NCBI RefSeq assembly: GCF_003555545.1
Contig: NZ_CP032157.1
Coordinates: 3,042,546 to 3,106,545, forward strand
Origin: Paraflavitalea soli
GTDB lineage: Bacteria; Bacteroidota; Bacteroidia; Chitinophagales; Chitinophagaceae
Length of the DNA: 64,000 nt
Direction of reading: 5' to 3'
The position numbers and the translations under genes were made by a program. The notes beneath the pieces are model-generated. The model was given only the letters and a program-made list of their open reading frames with translations. It was not told the origin of the DNA and made no database searches. This document shows, in pieces, positions 1 through 8,387 of the stretch (position 1 is the stretch's first letter; each line of letters begins with the position of its first letter).

Positions 1-150
1 GAAGTAGGTAGTATCCATTTTTGCAGTGGCTGGTAATACCTGTAAAGCGGTGGTATCGCTTTGGGGTTTCACAGCAGTGGTTTGTGCGCAGGCAGCCAGG
101 GATATGTAGAATATCCATATTAAGCTACCCTTTACAACAGCTTTGATCAT
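1..150 (-). CDS. Secreted lipoprotein, N-terminal fragment
   Basis: This minus-strand reading frame is open from an ATG at 150 to the window edge, so only 50 residues are visible. The N-terminus has a basic start, a hydrophobic stretch and a lipobox-like SLAAC followed by AQTT, which indicates a lipoprotein or at least a secreted protein. An in-frame ATG at 165 is an alternative start and would add five residues. The remaining visible sequence is Thr/Ser-rich and gives no family. The rest of the gene lies left of the window. Secretion is moderately sure; function is unknown. Confidence 0.5.
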   Translation of the reverse strand, partial: MIKAVVKGSLIWIFYISLAACAQTTAVKPQSDTTALQVLPATAKMDTTYF

Positions 151-319
151 ATGAAAGCGGGGCATTACCTATAGATTTTGGTTGTCTATCATTTTTTGAG
201 CGACTGTAAAGTAATCAAAAAATTACTCCCATCCATAAGCTATGCCGTGATAGCAAAAAGGAGGCCCATTGGTGAATATGCCTCTTTTGCCCTGTTCTTA
301 CCTGTATAACGCCCGTGTC

Positions 320-865
320 CTATCGCTTAATCTTGCACAACATATCTGAATGGATATTGAGACCGATATTAGTGAGGTTGTACAGGTGCTCACTGGCTAC
401 CAGCCAAACGATCTCGCACACTTCCCGTTCGGAATAATGGCGGGCCATACGGGCAAAGGTATCGGGGTTTACCTGTTTGTCTTTTGTGAGTTCTGTTACG
501 TAGTCGAGTGCTGCGCGTTCAGCTTCTGTAAAGAGCGGACTGGTGGCATATTCGGCCAGGGCATCAAACCGGGCCTCATTCATCGAAGCATTGATGGCAG
601 CCCAGCGGCTGGTATCCATACAAAACAGGCAGATATTGATGCGTGCAACCTGTTGCCGGATGAGGAAGACGGTCTCAGCAGGCAGTAGCAGCTTTTTGTC
701 GAGGCTGGACACTTTACCATAAAACATACCAAAAGCGGCGGGCAGGCGGGCGGAATGCACTTTGAGCGGAGCCAGCACTTTGCCAAACTGCTTGCGGGTG
801 AAATAATATGCCAGCTTCATTGTCAATCCCTTAGGTTTCTCGATGGGAGTAAGAAAGGTATCCAT
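320..865 (-). CDS. Carboxymuconolactone decarboxylase / AhpD-like family protein
   Basis: A 181-residue protein of the CMD/AhpD-like alpha-helical fold. The helix around residues 65-90 carries the family pattern, with Glu65 and a CxxC pair (Cys79 and Cys82, in ICLFC) followed by MDTSRW. In AhpD-type proteins this pair is a redox-active disulfide used against peroxides. The usual His after the second Cys is not in its standard place here, so peroxidase activity is uncertain. An internal Met16 (MKLAYYF) is a plausible alternative start. The gene stands alone, with about 150 bp of non-coding sequence on either side. The family call is fairly sure; the substrate is unknown. Confidence 0.7.
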   Translation of the reverse strand: MDTFLTPIEKPKGLTMKLAYYFTRKQFGKVLAPLKVHSARLPAAFGMFYGKVSSLDKKLLLPAETVFLIRQQVARINICLFCMDTSRWAAINASMNEARFDALAEYATSPLFTEAERAALDYVTELTKDKQVNPDTFARMARHYSEREVCEIVWLVASEHLYNLTNIGLNIHSDMLCKIKR

Positions 866-1042
866 TTTGTGTAGTTTTTAGTGTGTATGTTGAATTACAC
901 TCTAATAAGGACTGAGGTAAGAAGGATTGGACATGGTGGTAAACTTTTTTAGCCTATTCTGGTAAGCCGGGAGGTTGGGGAAAATAAAAATGCGAGGCAG
1001 GGAGCCTCGCATCAATCAATACTCTTATCGGAGAATGTCTTA

Positions 1043-1228
1043 TTACTTTTTAGGAAGTGTTTCCAGGAGTTCTTTCGCAGGGACTTCTCTTATTTCACCG
1101 TCCTTGTCCCTGATAACCAAAGATCCATTATTAGCGGCTCTTTTTTCAATTAGCTTTCGCATGGCTTCCCTCGCTCCCTCCAGAATCTTTTCTGACAGGT
1201 CAATATCATATGCAGAATTATCAATCAC
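1043..1228 (-). CDS. Small protein overlapping the zeta-like kinase gene
   Basis: A 61-residue charged protein that starts (GTG) inside the last codons of the preceding kinase gene, overlapping it by 8 bp, so the two are very probably translationally coupled. The N-terminal half looks like an amphipathic helix rich in Lys, Glu and Arg. The C-terminal half has a short beta-like segment (SLVIRDKDGEIREV). I recognise no family. Being a small charged protein encoded directly after a zeta-toxin-like kinase suggests it is that protein's partner or antitoxin, but this is inference from position. Classical epsilon antitoxins lie upstream of zeta and are longer. Confidence 0.55.
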   Translation of the reverse strand: MIDNSAYDIDLSEKILEGAREAMRKLIEKRAANNGSLVIRDKDGEIREVPAKELLETLPKK

Positions 1229-1799
1229 TTTGCTTGCTTTGTTGTAAAATAATCTCCCAAATATCCGCCTTTTTTATGACAGCATCAACACCAATGCCTC
1301 CTTTGGCAATCATTTCAGGATAGGTCGCATTGTTAAAAACCATCCAATTATTGCAAATATCAATATATAAATTCAGCAGATTGTAAATTCCCCGATAATA
1401 CCTTCGTTTGATAACTTCAATTGGAATATTATGCCCTCCTTCACTTACTCTTTCAGCAACTCTTTTTATAGCCAGCTTAGGATCGTCTAACCAAAAATAA
1501 ACCAACCTCACCTTATAGCCAGCCTCCTGCGCCCTCTTCACCAGCGACACATAACTCCTTGTAGCAAGTGTTGTTTCAAATGCGAAGTCAGCCTTTTCCT
1601 CCATCAATTGGTGAATTCTTTGAAGCATAATCCTGCCAGCTTCCAATGCCACACTTTCAGGATTAAAGGGAGATAATCCGGCTGCAATACTATCCGCATT
1701 GACAAATTCCCGGCAATGCAGGATCTCTGGTAATATGGTATAACTCGCAGTGGTCTTACCTGCACCATTGCAGCCAGCTATGATATATAAATTAGGCAT
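1221..1799 (-). CDS. Zeta-toxin-like P-loop kinase
   Basis: A 192-residue protein with a Walker A motif GCNGAGKTT at residues 9-17, an acidic segment FVNADSIAAGLSP (residues 33-45), and later FAFETTLATRS, the arrangement of zeta-toxin/AAA_33 kinases. Zeta toxins phosphorylate UDP-N-acetylglucosamine and so block peptidoglycan synthesis. Many chromosomal relatives have other or unknown substrates, and nothing here settles which. The length is close to single-domain members of the family. The gene is followed by an 8-bp-overlapping 61-residue ORF, suggesting a two-gene toxin-antitoxin-like unit. The kinase fold is sure; the toxin role is inferred. Confidence 0.75.
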   Translation of the reverse strand: MPNLYIIAGCNGAGKTTASYTILPEILHCREFVNADSIAAGLSPFNPESVALEAGRIMLQRIHQLMEEKADFAFETTLATRSYVSLVKRAQEAGYKVRLVYFWLDDPKLAIKRVAERVSEGGHNIPIEVIKRRYYRGIYNLLNLYIDICNNWMVFNNATYPEMIAKGGIGVDAVIKKADIWEIILQQSKQSD

Positions 1800-1880
1800 T
1801 CAATAAAACCAGTAATCTAAGCTATTAAGTAATGATACACAACCTGGCCAGAAATAGTTTCAGGAGAAAGGCTATTACCC

Positions 1881-2420
1881 CTAATTCGCAAATATCTGTG
1901 TAAAGTACAGGACGCTCTTCTCATCTCTTGCTACACCAATGCCGGTAAGCTTGTACTTGCCTTCAATGTTCTTTTTGTGGCCGGAGCTTTTGAGCCATCC
2001 ATTGACCACTTCTTCGGCTGACCTGCTGCCGTACGCAACATTTTCGGCGGTGGCGGTGACACCGGCTACTTTGGAAGTGATCACCTTGCTGCGGTAAGAA
2101 AAACCATCGTGGCCAAATGGAGACTGGTGGGAGGCCATGGCAATAGTATGCCGGCGGGCCTCAGCCTCGATCACGGGATTAGATGACAAGGCAGGCAATC
2201 CTTTCTTCTTCCGGTGCTGGTTGATCAATACCAATATCTGGTCTTCCAGCGCAGGCGCCACAGTAGCGGTAGATGCCTTGGGCAAAACTGGTCTGGAAGA
2301 CTTGGTGGTAGTAGTCGTTTTTGAAGCATCTGCAGCCGGCTTACTGCTGGAACAGGAAGAAAAAGCGATAATAAAAACGCTGATATACAATACAATTGTG
2401 TAAGAAATGCCCCTATGCAT
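1881..2420 (-). CDS. CAP-domain (SCP/YkwD-like) lipoprotein
   Basis: A 179-residue protein. Residues 1-23 form a signal peptide with a hydrophobic core and an FSSC lipobox, followed by a Ser/Thr/Ala-rich linker to about residue 55. Residues about 60-179 are a CAP domain, with ILVLINQHRKKKGL at its start, the conserved His in the GHDGF region, ENVAYG, the helix ending in GWLKSSGHKKNI, and the final strand VLYFTQIFA. Bacterial YkwD-type CAP proteins are secreted, and their biochemical role is poorly defined. It is predicted to be lipid-anchored on the outer face of the cell or in the periplasm. It has no operon partner. Confidence 0.8.
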   Translation of the reverse strand: MHRGISYTIVLYISVFIIAFSSCSSSKPAADASKTTTTTKSSRPVLPKASTATVAPALEDQILVLINQHRKKKGLPALSSNPVIEAEARRHTIAMASHQSPFGHDGFSYRSKVITSKVAGVTATAENVAYGSRSAEEVVNGWLKSSGHKKNIEGKYKLTGIGVARDEKSVLYFTQIFAN

Positions 2421-2532
2421 GAATTTATAAATTTAATATATCCCCTTACTAATTTTATACCAGCTTTGGTGAAAGGAAAGAGAAATACGAGTCGGGAACC
2501 CGGAGTTCAGAGTCGGGAGTTGGTGGGCAGGC

Positions 2533-2994
2533 TCACTTTTCCAGTTCCAGCTCCATCTTCACATCGGCAGTGGCAAAAGGTGAATGTTCCACTTTTACAT
2601 GGCGGAAACCATATTTCTCGTACAGGGAAATGGCGGTTTTAAGCTGACTATTGGAAAACAGGGAGAGTTTTTTGGCCTTCCACTCCCTTGCGGTCTCCAT
2701 GCAGCGGTCGATCAGCAGCCGGCTGATGCCCTTCCCCTGCCAGGCCGGTGTAACGGCCATCTTGGCAAACTCATATTCGCCCTCTCCTTCTTTCATCAAC
2801 GCAGCGGAGCCAACTACTTCATCGCCCGCCATTGCCAGGTAAATAATACCGCCCCGGTCAATGATGGTACCCCGTGGATCGTCCAATACCATCAGGTCAT
2901 GGGACTCGGTCAGGTTGTATTTATCCAGCCATTCGAGGTTAAGTGTTTTAAATTCAGGCGCATACTTGTCTTCGTATAACACAATAGAGATCAT
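2533..2994 (-). CDS. GNAT family N-acetyltransferase
   Basis: A 153-residue single-domain GNAT acetyltransferase. The acetyl-CoA binding region is clear: a strand YEFAKMAVTP followed by the Q/R-x-x-G-x-G/A pattern AWQGKGISRLL (about residues 88-98), then a helix and the C-terminal FSNSQLKTAISLYEKYGFRHV, the usual last motif of the fold. The acceptor substrate cannot be told from sequence. The gene is divergent from the AHSA1 gene at 3300, with a 305-bp gap between them. Confidence 0.85.
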   Translation of the reverse strand: MISIVLYEDKYAPEFKTLNLEWLDKYNLTESHDLMVLDDPRGTIIDRGGIIYLAMAGDEVVGSAALMKEGEGEYEFAKMAVTPAWQGKGISRLLIDRCMETAREWKAKKLSLFSNSQLKTAISLYEKYGFRHVKVEHSPFATADVKMELELEK

Positions 2995-3299
2995 ACAACC
3001 GTTTTTTAAGGTTTATTAATAAAATAAGTACATTGAAATAGCTGCCCAATGCAAAAGGTGCATTGTTTAAGGCATTGTGTTTTAGAAGGACCAGTGAGTA
3101 GACCGGCAAGATACAACAAATCCGGTAACCAGGAAAATACCCTGGCGCCACCAAGGTGGGCCGTTCTGCAGTGCTGCATATGCCAGGCGGCAGAGCGACT
3201 CACCTTAAAAAGGACGGCAAGCCTAACTTCATGACATTGCCCTGGTGCTGTATTTGCATCGGCAACCATACTACATTCATCATCCAGGAGGAAATCGTT
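2995..3299. other. 305-bp intergenic region between divergent genes
   Basis: This region separates the divergent GNAT and AHSA1 genes and should hold both promoters. I see only short potential hairpins, CCAGG/CCTGG around 3130-3147 and CCACC/GGTGG around 3149-3160. There is a weak -7-like TGTATTTG at about 3248, one mismatch from TAnnTTTG. No convincing gene or structured RNA is visible. Confidence 0.4.
3286..3291 (+). promoter_or_regulatory. Full AGGAGG ribosome-binding site
   Basis: A perfect AGGAGG lies eight bases before the ATG at 3300. Strong Shine-Dalgarno sites are uncommon in Bacteroidota, so it is notable, and it decides the start codon. The longer open frame beginning at 3156 lacks such a site, and its first 48 codons do not resemble the family. 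Confidence 0.7.
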
Positions 3300-3779
3300 A
3301 TGGCATTTGAATCTAATCAAAAAAGGACCGACCGGGGGACAAGGGTTATCAAGGCATCTCCCCACAGCATTTACCAGGCCATGCTGAACGCTGAATCAGT
3401 AGCAGCCTGGCGTCCGCCAACAGGCATGAAAGCCGAAATCTATGCTTTCGAACCCCGGGAAGGAGGTAAATACAAGATGGCCTTTATCTATGAGGACACA
3501 GCAATTGCGGGCAAAACCGCTGATAATGCTGATGTATTCGAAGGCAGGTTTGTGGAACTGGTGCCAGATAAACGTGTGGTGGAAGCGGTTGTATTTGAGT
3601 CTGATGATCCGGCCTTTGCCGGCACGATGACGATCGCTACCACGCTCACAGCAGTGGAAGGTGGTACGGAAGTAGCCATTGCCTGTACGGATGTACCTTA
3701 TGGTATAAAAGAGGAAGACCACCAGCAGGGGATCAGGTCTACGCTGGAAAATTTGGCGGCGTTTGTGGAGGGGGCGTGA
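3300..3779 (+). CDS. SRPBCC / AHSA1-like domain protein
   Basis: A 159-residue protein of the START-like SRPBCC superfamily, AHSA1 subgroup. It shows the typical order: an N-terminal strand and helix (TRVIKASPHSIYQAMLNAE), then AAWRPPTGM, the EPREGGKYKM hairpin, the GRFVELVPDKRVVE strand, and the long C-terminal helix ending in STLENLAAFVE. Members bind hydrophobic ligands in a deep cavity and are mostly of unknown physiological role. The name comes from Aha1, an Hsp90 co-chaperone, and does not imply that function here. The start at 3300 is chosen from the perfect ribosome-binding site. Confidence 0.8.
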   Translation: MAFESNQKRTDRGTRVIKASPHSIYQAMLNAESVAAWRPPTGMKAEIYAFEPREGGKYKMAFIYEDTAIAGKTADNADVFEGRFVELVPDKRVVEAVVFESDDPAFAGTMTIATTLTAVEGGTEVAIACTDVPYGIKEEDHQQGIRSTLENLAAFVEGA

Positions 3780-3781
3780 AT

Positions 3782-3809
3782 CGTGAATCGGCAGTCGGCA
3801 GTCGGCAAT
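3782..3809. repeat. Short tandem GCAGTCGG / GGCAAT words
   Basis: Near-tandem words of the type GAATCGGCAGTCGGCAGTCGGCAAT. The same words recur, more extended, at 20693-20734, also immediately after a stop codon of a plus-strand gene. Confidence 0.6.
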
Positions 3810-3817
3810 GAATACAC

Positions 3818-3834
3818 GTCCCGCAGAGCGGGAC
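3818..3834. repeat. Perfect inverted repeat GTCCCGC-AGA-GCGGGAC
   Basis: A 7-bp perfect stem with a 3-base loop, between two convergent genes (AHSA1 ends at 3779, fbp ends at 4000). The position fits a bidirectional terminator, but no T-run follows on either side, so a terminator role is only possible. Confidence 0.4.
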
Positions 3835-3840
3835 AAGTTA

Positions 3841-3993
3841 TGCTTCGATAGCAGATCTCTCACTCCGCTGCGCTGCGTTCGAGATGACAAGAAAGGGGAG
3901 GTCATTCGTTCGAGATGACAAGAAAGGAGAGGTACTTCGTTCGAGATGACAAGCAAGAGAGAGGCGCTGTGTTCGAGATGACAAGAAAGGGAG
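3841..3993. repeat. Dispersed intergenic repeat, copy 1, with three partial copies
   Basis: Positions 3841-3890 carry a ~50-bp unit starting TGCTTCGATAGCAGATCTCT and ending TTCGAGATGACAA. It is repeated almost exactly at 12031-12080 and with changes at 20754-20802. The end part (TTCGAGATGACAAGAAAGG) then repeats three more times up to 3993, separated by short GA-rich spacers, between two convergent genes. The unit has no coding signal of its own. Confidence 0.8.
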
Positions 3994-3999
3994 ATTGCT

Positions 4000-5007
4000 T
4001 TATAAGCAGGCTTCAAATTCTTCCATCATGCCTTTGCTGCCAATGAAAAGGGGCGAACGCTGGTGCAGTTCGGTAGGATCGACATCCAAAATACGCTGGC
4101 TGCCATTGGTAGCCTTACCACCCGCCACTTCTACTATAAACGCAAAGGGATTGCACTCATAAAGCAAACGCAGCTTACCCTTGGGCTTATCGATAGTGCC
4201 CGGATACATAAAGATGCCGCCCTTAATAAGGTTGCGGTGTACATCGGCTACCATACTGCCAATATAACGTTGTGTGTAAGGTCCGCCATTGTCCTTTGTC
4301 TTCTTCTGGCATTTGTCGATATACTTCTGTACACCGGGTGCGTACTGGAAGAAGTTGCCATGGTTGACAGAATATATTTTACCAAACCCGGGGCATTTGA
4401 TATTAGGATGGCTGAGGCAAAATTCACCAATGGAAGGATCGAGGGTAAAGCCATTTACGCCCCGGCGTGTACCATACACCAGCATGGTAGAAGAACCATA
4501 TACCATATAACCGGCAGCTACCTGCTTGTGGCCCGGCTGCAGAAAATCGGCTGCGATAACGGGTGTGCCGATCGGGCTGATGCGCCGGTACACGCTGAAA
4601 ATGGTACCGATGGACACATTTACATCTATATTACCACTGCCATCGAGGGGATCGAACAGGCAGATGTATTTGGAGTTACAGCTGATCTCATCATCAAAAG
4701 CCACAAAGTCATCCAGTTCTTCGCTGGCTATACCGGCACAACTCACCCCATGTTGCAACACGCCCATAAACTGGTTGTTGGCAAATATGTCCAGTTTCTT
4801 CACATCCTCTCCCTGCACGTTCACGGCGCCCGCATCGCCCAATATATCTACCAGCCCGGCTTTATTGACCTCCACATTCACCCTTTTGGCAGCCCGGCCC
4901 ATATCGCGCAGGAGGCCGCTCAGTTCACCGGTGGCATGGGGGAAATCCCTTAGCTGTTGAATGGTGAACTCATCCAGGGTCATTACTTGGCGGTTAATCG
5001 TACTCAT
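4000..5007 (-). CDS. fbp: Fructose-1,6-bisphosphatase, class I
   Basis: Hydrolyses fructose 1,6-bisphosphate to fructose 6-phosphate in gluconeogenesis, in the cytoplasm. The 335-residue protein has the class I features: the SEE acidic pair near residue 96, the metal-binding signature DPLDGSGN at about residues 119-126, the substrate-binding [12 protein letters not shown], and the late GGKATNG turn. The length is typical. The ATG at 5007 begins [14 protein letters not shown], the normal family start; the open frame reaches upstream to 5073, but that extension is not family-like. The start has no clear ribosome-binding site, usual for this phylum. It is divergent from aspartokinase. Confidence 0.95.
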   Translation of the reverse strand: MSTINRQVMTLDEFTIQQLRDFPHATGELSGLLRDMGRAAKRVNVEVNKAGLVDILGDAGAVNVQGEDVKKLDIFANNQFMGVLQHGVSCAGIASEELDDFVAFDDEISCNSKYICLFDPLDGSGNIDVNVSIGTIFSVYRRISPIGTPVIAADFLQPGHKQVAAGYMVYGSSTMLVYGTRRGVNGFTLDPSIGEFCLSHPNIKCPGFGKIYSVNHGNFFQYAPGVQKYIDKCQKKTKDNGGPYTQRYIGSMVADVHRNLIKGGIFMYPGTIDKPKGKLRLLYECNPFAFIVEVAGGKATNGSQRILDVDPTELHQRSPLFIGSKGMMEEFEACL

Positions 5008-5154
5008 GTGGGCTGTTTTTGCGTGTAATAGGTTAAGTGGTGCCAAAAGTAAGGCGAAAGGCCTGAAAGTCAAAGCGTGCCGGAATCCGCAAAGTCCCGC
5101 CGGGCCTGCAAAAACGGTATAGCTGAAGGAGAAACAGGTTATTTTTTTTTATTA

Positions 5155-5224
5155 TCCACCGGGCAGCAGGCTTCGGCAGCCTCCTATAAAGTATTCGGGC
5201 CCGTATGCACCTGAACCGGGTGGA
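5155..5224 (+). promoter_or_regulatory. Possible structured leader upstream of aspartokinase
   Basis: In the 308-bp gap before the aspartokinase gene, TCCACC (5155-5160) can pair perfectly with GGTGGA (5219-5224). This encloses a hairpin AGGCT-TCGGC-AGCCT (5168-5182) and a palindrome CGGGCCCG (5196-5203). A local alternative, CACC (5208-5211) with GGTG (5219-5222), would compete for the same bases. Competing helices are typical of attenuators or riboswitches, but I match no known class, and a one-mismatch -7 element (GACTTTTG) lies downstream at about 5265, so it may not even be transcribed with the gene. Confidence 0.25.
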
Positions 5225-5315
5225 AAGGCATCATACTATCATATTTTTAACGACTTTTGCCACCGTTGAAGGTTATTGGCCTGTCAACTTATCAACTTAC
5301 TAACTATCCACTTAC

Positions 5316-6587
5316 ATGAAGGTTTTTAAATTCGGGGGCGCCAGCGTGCAAAGCATTGAAAGGATCCAGCTGGTGGCAGATATACTGCGGAGTTATCCCA
5401 ATGAAAAGATACTGATCGTCATTTCAGCGATGGGCAAAACCACGAACGCGCTGGAAAAAGTAGCTGAAGCATTCTTTAATAATCATAAGGAGGAGGCGCT
5501 GCAGCTGTTTGAAGCTGTCAAACAAAATCATCTTACTACAGCCAAATACCTGCTGGTGACGCATTACAATGAAGCGCTGGAACGGTTGAGCCACTTCTTT
5601 ACGGAAGTGGAATGGCTGCTGCACGATAAACCGGTACGTGACTTTGACTACTACTATGACCAGATCGTATGCGCGGGAGAATTGTTATCGACGGGTATTG
5701 TAAGTGCCTATCTCAATGAAGTGGGCATCGACAATAGTTGGATCGATGTACGGGACATTGTGCGCACGGACAATAACTTCCGCGACGCCAATATCGATTG
5801 GACTTTTACTCAGCAAAAGGTCAACAGCGAGATACTGCCGCTGTTTGAGGACAGCAACCTGGTCATCACGCAGGGCTTTATCGGTGCTACGGACGATAAC
5901 GAAAGCACCACGCTGGGCCGGGAAGGCAGTGATTATACAGCGGCTGTATTTGCCAATATGCTGGATGCGGACAGTCAAACGATCTGGAAAGATGTGGAAG
6001 GGGTGATGAATGCGGACCCCAAAGCATTTCCCGATGCACAATTCATCAGCGACCTCAATTATACGGAAGTGATCGAGATGGCCTATTATGGCGCGCAGGT
6101 GATACATCCCAAAACGATCAAGCCATTGCAGAATAAAGGCATCCCTTTGCAGGTAAAATGTTTCCTGGATAAGACGCTGCCGGGCACTATCATCCACAAC
6201 AAACCGGTGAAGAACCTCCCTCCTATTATTGTGGTGAAACCACAGCAGGCATTGATACACCTGCACTCCAGGGACTTTTCTTTTGTAGGCGAAAAACCGG
6301 TGGCGGATCTGTATGAGCTGCTGGCGGAGATCCGGATCAAACCCAACCTGATGCAAACAGGGGCTGTTTCGATCCAGGTGTGCCTGGACGACCGGCCTGA
6401 GAAAATAGAAAAGCTGGCGCTGGCAGCTTCGGCCTTCTTTGAAGTGGAAGTAGAAAAAGGGCTTACGCTGCTTACGATCCGCCATTACAACGAGGCGATC
6501 CTGCAAAAAATGATTGCCGGCCACACGATAGAACTCCGGCAACAATCGCCCGAAACCGTACAGGTATTGATGTTACCTACCCGTTAA
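5316..6587 (+). CDS. Aspartokinase (monofunctional)
   Basis: Phosphorylates L-aspartate, the first step toward lysine, threonine and methionine. The 423-residue protein starts with the kinase motif KFGGASV (residues 5-11). It has the catalytic region TTLGREGSDYTAA and the VEGVMNADPK segment of the amino-acid-kinase fold (to about residue 290). The C-terminal part carries ACT-type regulatory sequence, so feedback control by an amino acid is expected. Unlike many Bacteroidota aspartokinases it is not fused to homoserine dehydrogenase. The MutS-like gene starts 9 bp after its stop, so the two are probably cotranscribed. The upstream gap has possible leader structure. Confidence 0.93.
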   Translation: MKVFKFGGASVQSIERIQLVADILRSYPNEKILIVISAMGKTTNALEKVAEAFFNNHKEEALQLFEAVKQNHLTTAKYLLVTHYNEALERLSHFFTEVEWLLHDKPVRDFDYYYDQIVCAGELLSTGIVSAYLNEVGIDNSWIDVRDIVRTDNNFRDANIDWTFTQQKVNSEILPLFEDSNLVITQGFIGATDDNESTTLGREGSDYTAAVFANMLDADSQTIWKDVEGVMNADPKAFPDAQFISDLNYTEVIEMAYYGAQVIHPKTIKPLQNKGIPLQVKCFLDKTLPGTIIHNKPVKNLPPIIVVKPQQALIHLHSRDFSFVGEKPVADLYELLAEIRIKPNLMQTGAVSIQVCLDDRPEKIEKLALAASAFFEVEVEKGLTLLTIRHYNEAILQKMIAGHTIELRQQSPETVQVLMLPTR

Positions 6588-6596
6588 AACCCTCGC

Positions 6597-8384
6597 ATGA
6601 TGCAAACACCCACGGCTTTTTACGAAGAGAAGATCAATCAATACAGCACGGAATTACAACAGGTACAAAAACGCAGCCTGCTGGTATCGGGCGCGCGCCT
6701 CGCCAGTTTCCTGGCGCTGGCCTGGAGCATCTGGCAATGGGTGAAGCAAGAAGACGATAGTATCTATAAAATTGCCACGGTTGGTTTCCTGGTACTCTTC
6801 ATTCTGTTCATCCGCATTGCGCTTAACCTGGGGGACCGGAAAAAGCTATTGGAGAAACTGCTATACGTGAACCGCAATGAGCTGGATATATTGCAATACA
6901 AACCCAACCGGTTTGACAACGGCCTGGCATTTACGAGCAACGACAATTACTCGGGGGACCTGGACATCTTTGGGGCCAACTCGGTCTATCACCTGCTGAA
7001 CAGGACCACCACGCATCATGGCACACAGGCGCTGGCGGGATTACTGCAACAATCTTTGCTGACAAAAGAAGCTATTGAGGAACAGCAAGCAGCGGTAAAA
7101 GGGCTTAGCACACAAAAAGAATTACGCCAACTGATAACGGCACATGGCCTGCTGCACGAAGAAAAAGCAGGGAACCTGCATGATGTGGCCGACTGGCTGC
7201 GGTGGCCTTCGATCATACAAGGCAAACGATGGCCCAATACATTACGGCTGCTGGTACCGGCCTTCAATATCGGAAGCATAGTATTCTGGGCATTCACGGG
7301 TAATTACCTGCCGCTGCTGGCCGGTTATTTTATTGGCTGGTGCATCGTGGGGGCCTTCGCCAAACAAATTACGCAGCAGCATATGCTGTTGGGCAAAAAA
7401 GAATCGATCCTTGGCCAGTATGCGAGGATCCTTCAATTGTTCAGTGGGGTGGATAAAAGCGGCTCCACTTTATTGCAACGTGAGCAAGCCACTGCCGGTG
7501 AAGCGCATCAGGCTATCAGGAAACTGTCCAAGCTTTCGGGCCTCTTTGACCAACGCATCAATTTGCTGGTGCTGATCTTCCTGAATGGTTTTTTCCTGTA
7601 CGACCTGCAATGTATGTGGGCGCTGGAAAACTGGAAAGCCAGGAATAAAGACCGCTTTGATAAATGGATAGCTTGTACGGGCGCTATTGAAATGCTGAAC
7701 GCACTGGCCACTTTTGCCTTTAATAATCCGGCCTATCATTGGCCGGCCGTGAACGACAACGGGGTATCCATTGCAGGAAAAGGGCTGGCACATCCCCTGA
7801 TCCCCGCCGCAGCATGTGTGGCCAATGATTTTACGCTGGGTGTGGAAGAACGCCTGGCGCTGGTCACCGGATCGAATATGAGTGGTAAAACCACTTTCTT
7901 AAGAACGGTAGGTGTGAACCTGCTGCTGGCGCAATGCGGCGCCCCGGTATGCGCTACAGCCTTTTCTTTTACGCCCATGAATATCTTATCCTCCATCAGG
8001 GTAAGTGACTCGCTGCAAGAGCATACCTCCTATTTTATGGCAGAACTGAAACGGCTGAAACAGATCATCCGTCATTTGCAGGAACACGCTACACCTGCGC
8101 TGGTACTGATCGACGAGATACTGCGGGGTACCAATTCAGAAGATAAAACACATGGCTCGGAGCAGTTCATCAAGAAACTGCTGCAATATAATTCTCTCAC
8201 GATGTTTGCCACGCACGACCTTTCGCTGAGTGTACTGGAACAGGAACTCCCCGGCCAGCTGAGCAATTATTGTTTTGAAAGTATTATCCGGGATGGGGAA
8301 CTGATCTTTGATTATACGCTGCAACGAGGGGTTGCGAAAAACAGGAATGCTTCTTTCCTGATGGGGAAAATGGAGATTATTTAG
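6597..8384 (+). CDS. Membrane-anchored MutS-family ATPase
   Basis: A 595-residue protein whose C-terminal ~180 residues are a MutS-type ABC ATPase: Walker A TGSNMSGKTT at about residues 425-434, the EHTSYFMAEL signature region, Walker B LVLIDEI at about 502-508 and the switch FATHD. The N-terminal half lacks the mismatch-recognition and connector domains. Instead it shows four hydrophobic stretches, two near residues 30-80 and two near 215-250 and 320-340, suggesting a membrane anchor. Such MutS-related membrane proteins are common in Bacteroidota and their function is not established; mismatch repair is not implied. It follows aspartokinase by 9 bp. Confidence 0.85.
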   Translation: MMQTPTAFYEEKINQYSTELQQVQKRSLLVSGARLASFLALAWSIWQWVKQEDDSIYKIATVGFLVLFILFIRIALNLGDRKKLLEKLLYVNRNELDILQYKPNRFDNGLAFTSNDNYSGDLDIFGANSVYHLLNRTTTHHGTQALAGLLQQSLLTKEAIEEQQAAVKGLSTQKELRQLITAHGLLHEEKAGNLHDVADWLRWPSIIQGKRWPNTLRLLVPAFNIGSIVFWAFTGNYLPLLAGYFIGWCIVGAFAKQITQQHMLLGKKESILGQYARILQLFSGVDKSGSTLLQREQATAGEAHQAIRKLSKLSGLFDQRINLLVLIFLNGFFLYDLQCMWALENWKARNKDRFDKWIACTGAIEMLNALATFAFNNPAYHWPAVNDNGVSIAGKGLAHPLIPAAACVANDFTLGVEERLALVTGSNMSGKTTFLRTVGVNLLLAQCGAPVCATAFSFTPMNILSSIRVSDSLQEHTSYFMAELKRLKQIIRHLQEHATPALVLIDEILRGTNSEDKTHGSEQFIKKLLQYNSLTMFATHDLSLSVLEQELPGQLSNYCFESIIRDGELIFDYTLQRGVAKNRNASFLMGKMEII

Positions 8385-8387
8385 GTA

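Noticed and set aside
3156-3299. Upstream extension of the AHSA1 open frame
   Set aside because: The extension is not family-like, and a perfect AGGAGG precedes the ATG at 3300.
3396-4016. Long minus-strand open frame over the AHSA1 gene and repeats
   Set aside because: It is antisense to a real gene and its first part is translated repeat sequence.
4063-4953. 296-codon plus-strand frame over fbp
   Set aside because: It is antisense to fructose-1,6-bisphosphatase, whose motifs are all intact.
5155-5224. Known riboswitch (TPP, SAM or cobalamin) before aspartokinase
   Set aside because: I could not match any consensus core; only generic competing helices are visible.
5685-6545. 286-codon minus-strand frame inside aspartokinase
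   Set aside because: It is antisense to a strongly supported gene and has no family features; its length reflects codon bias.
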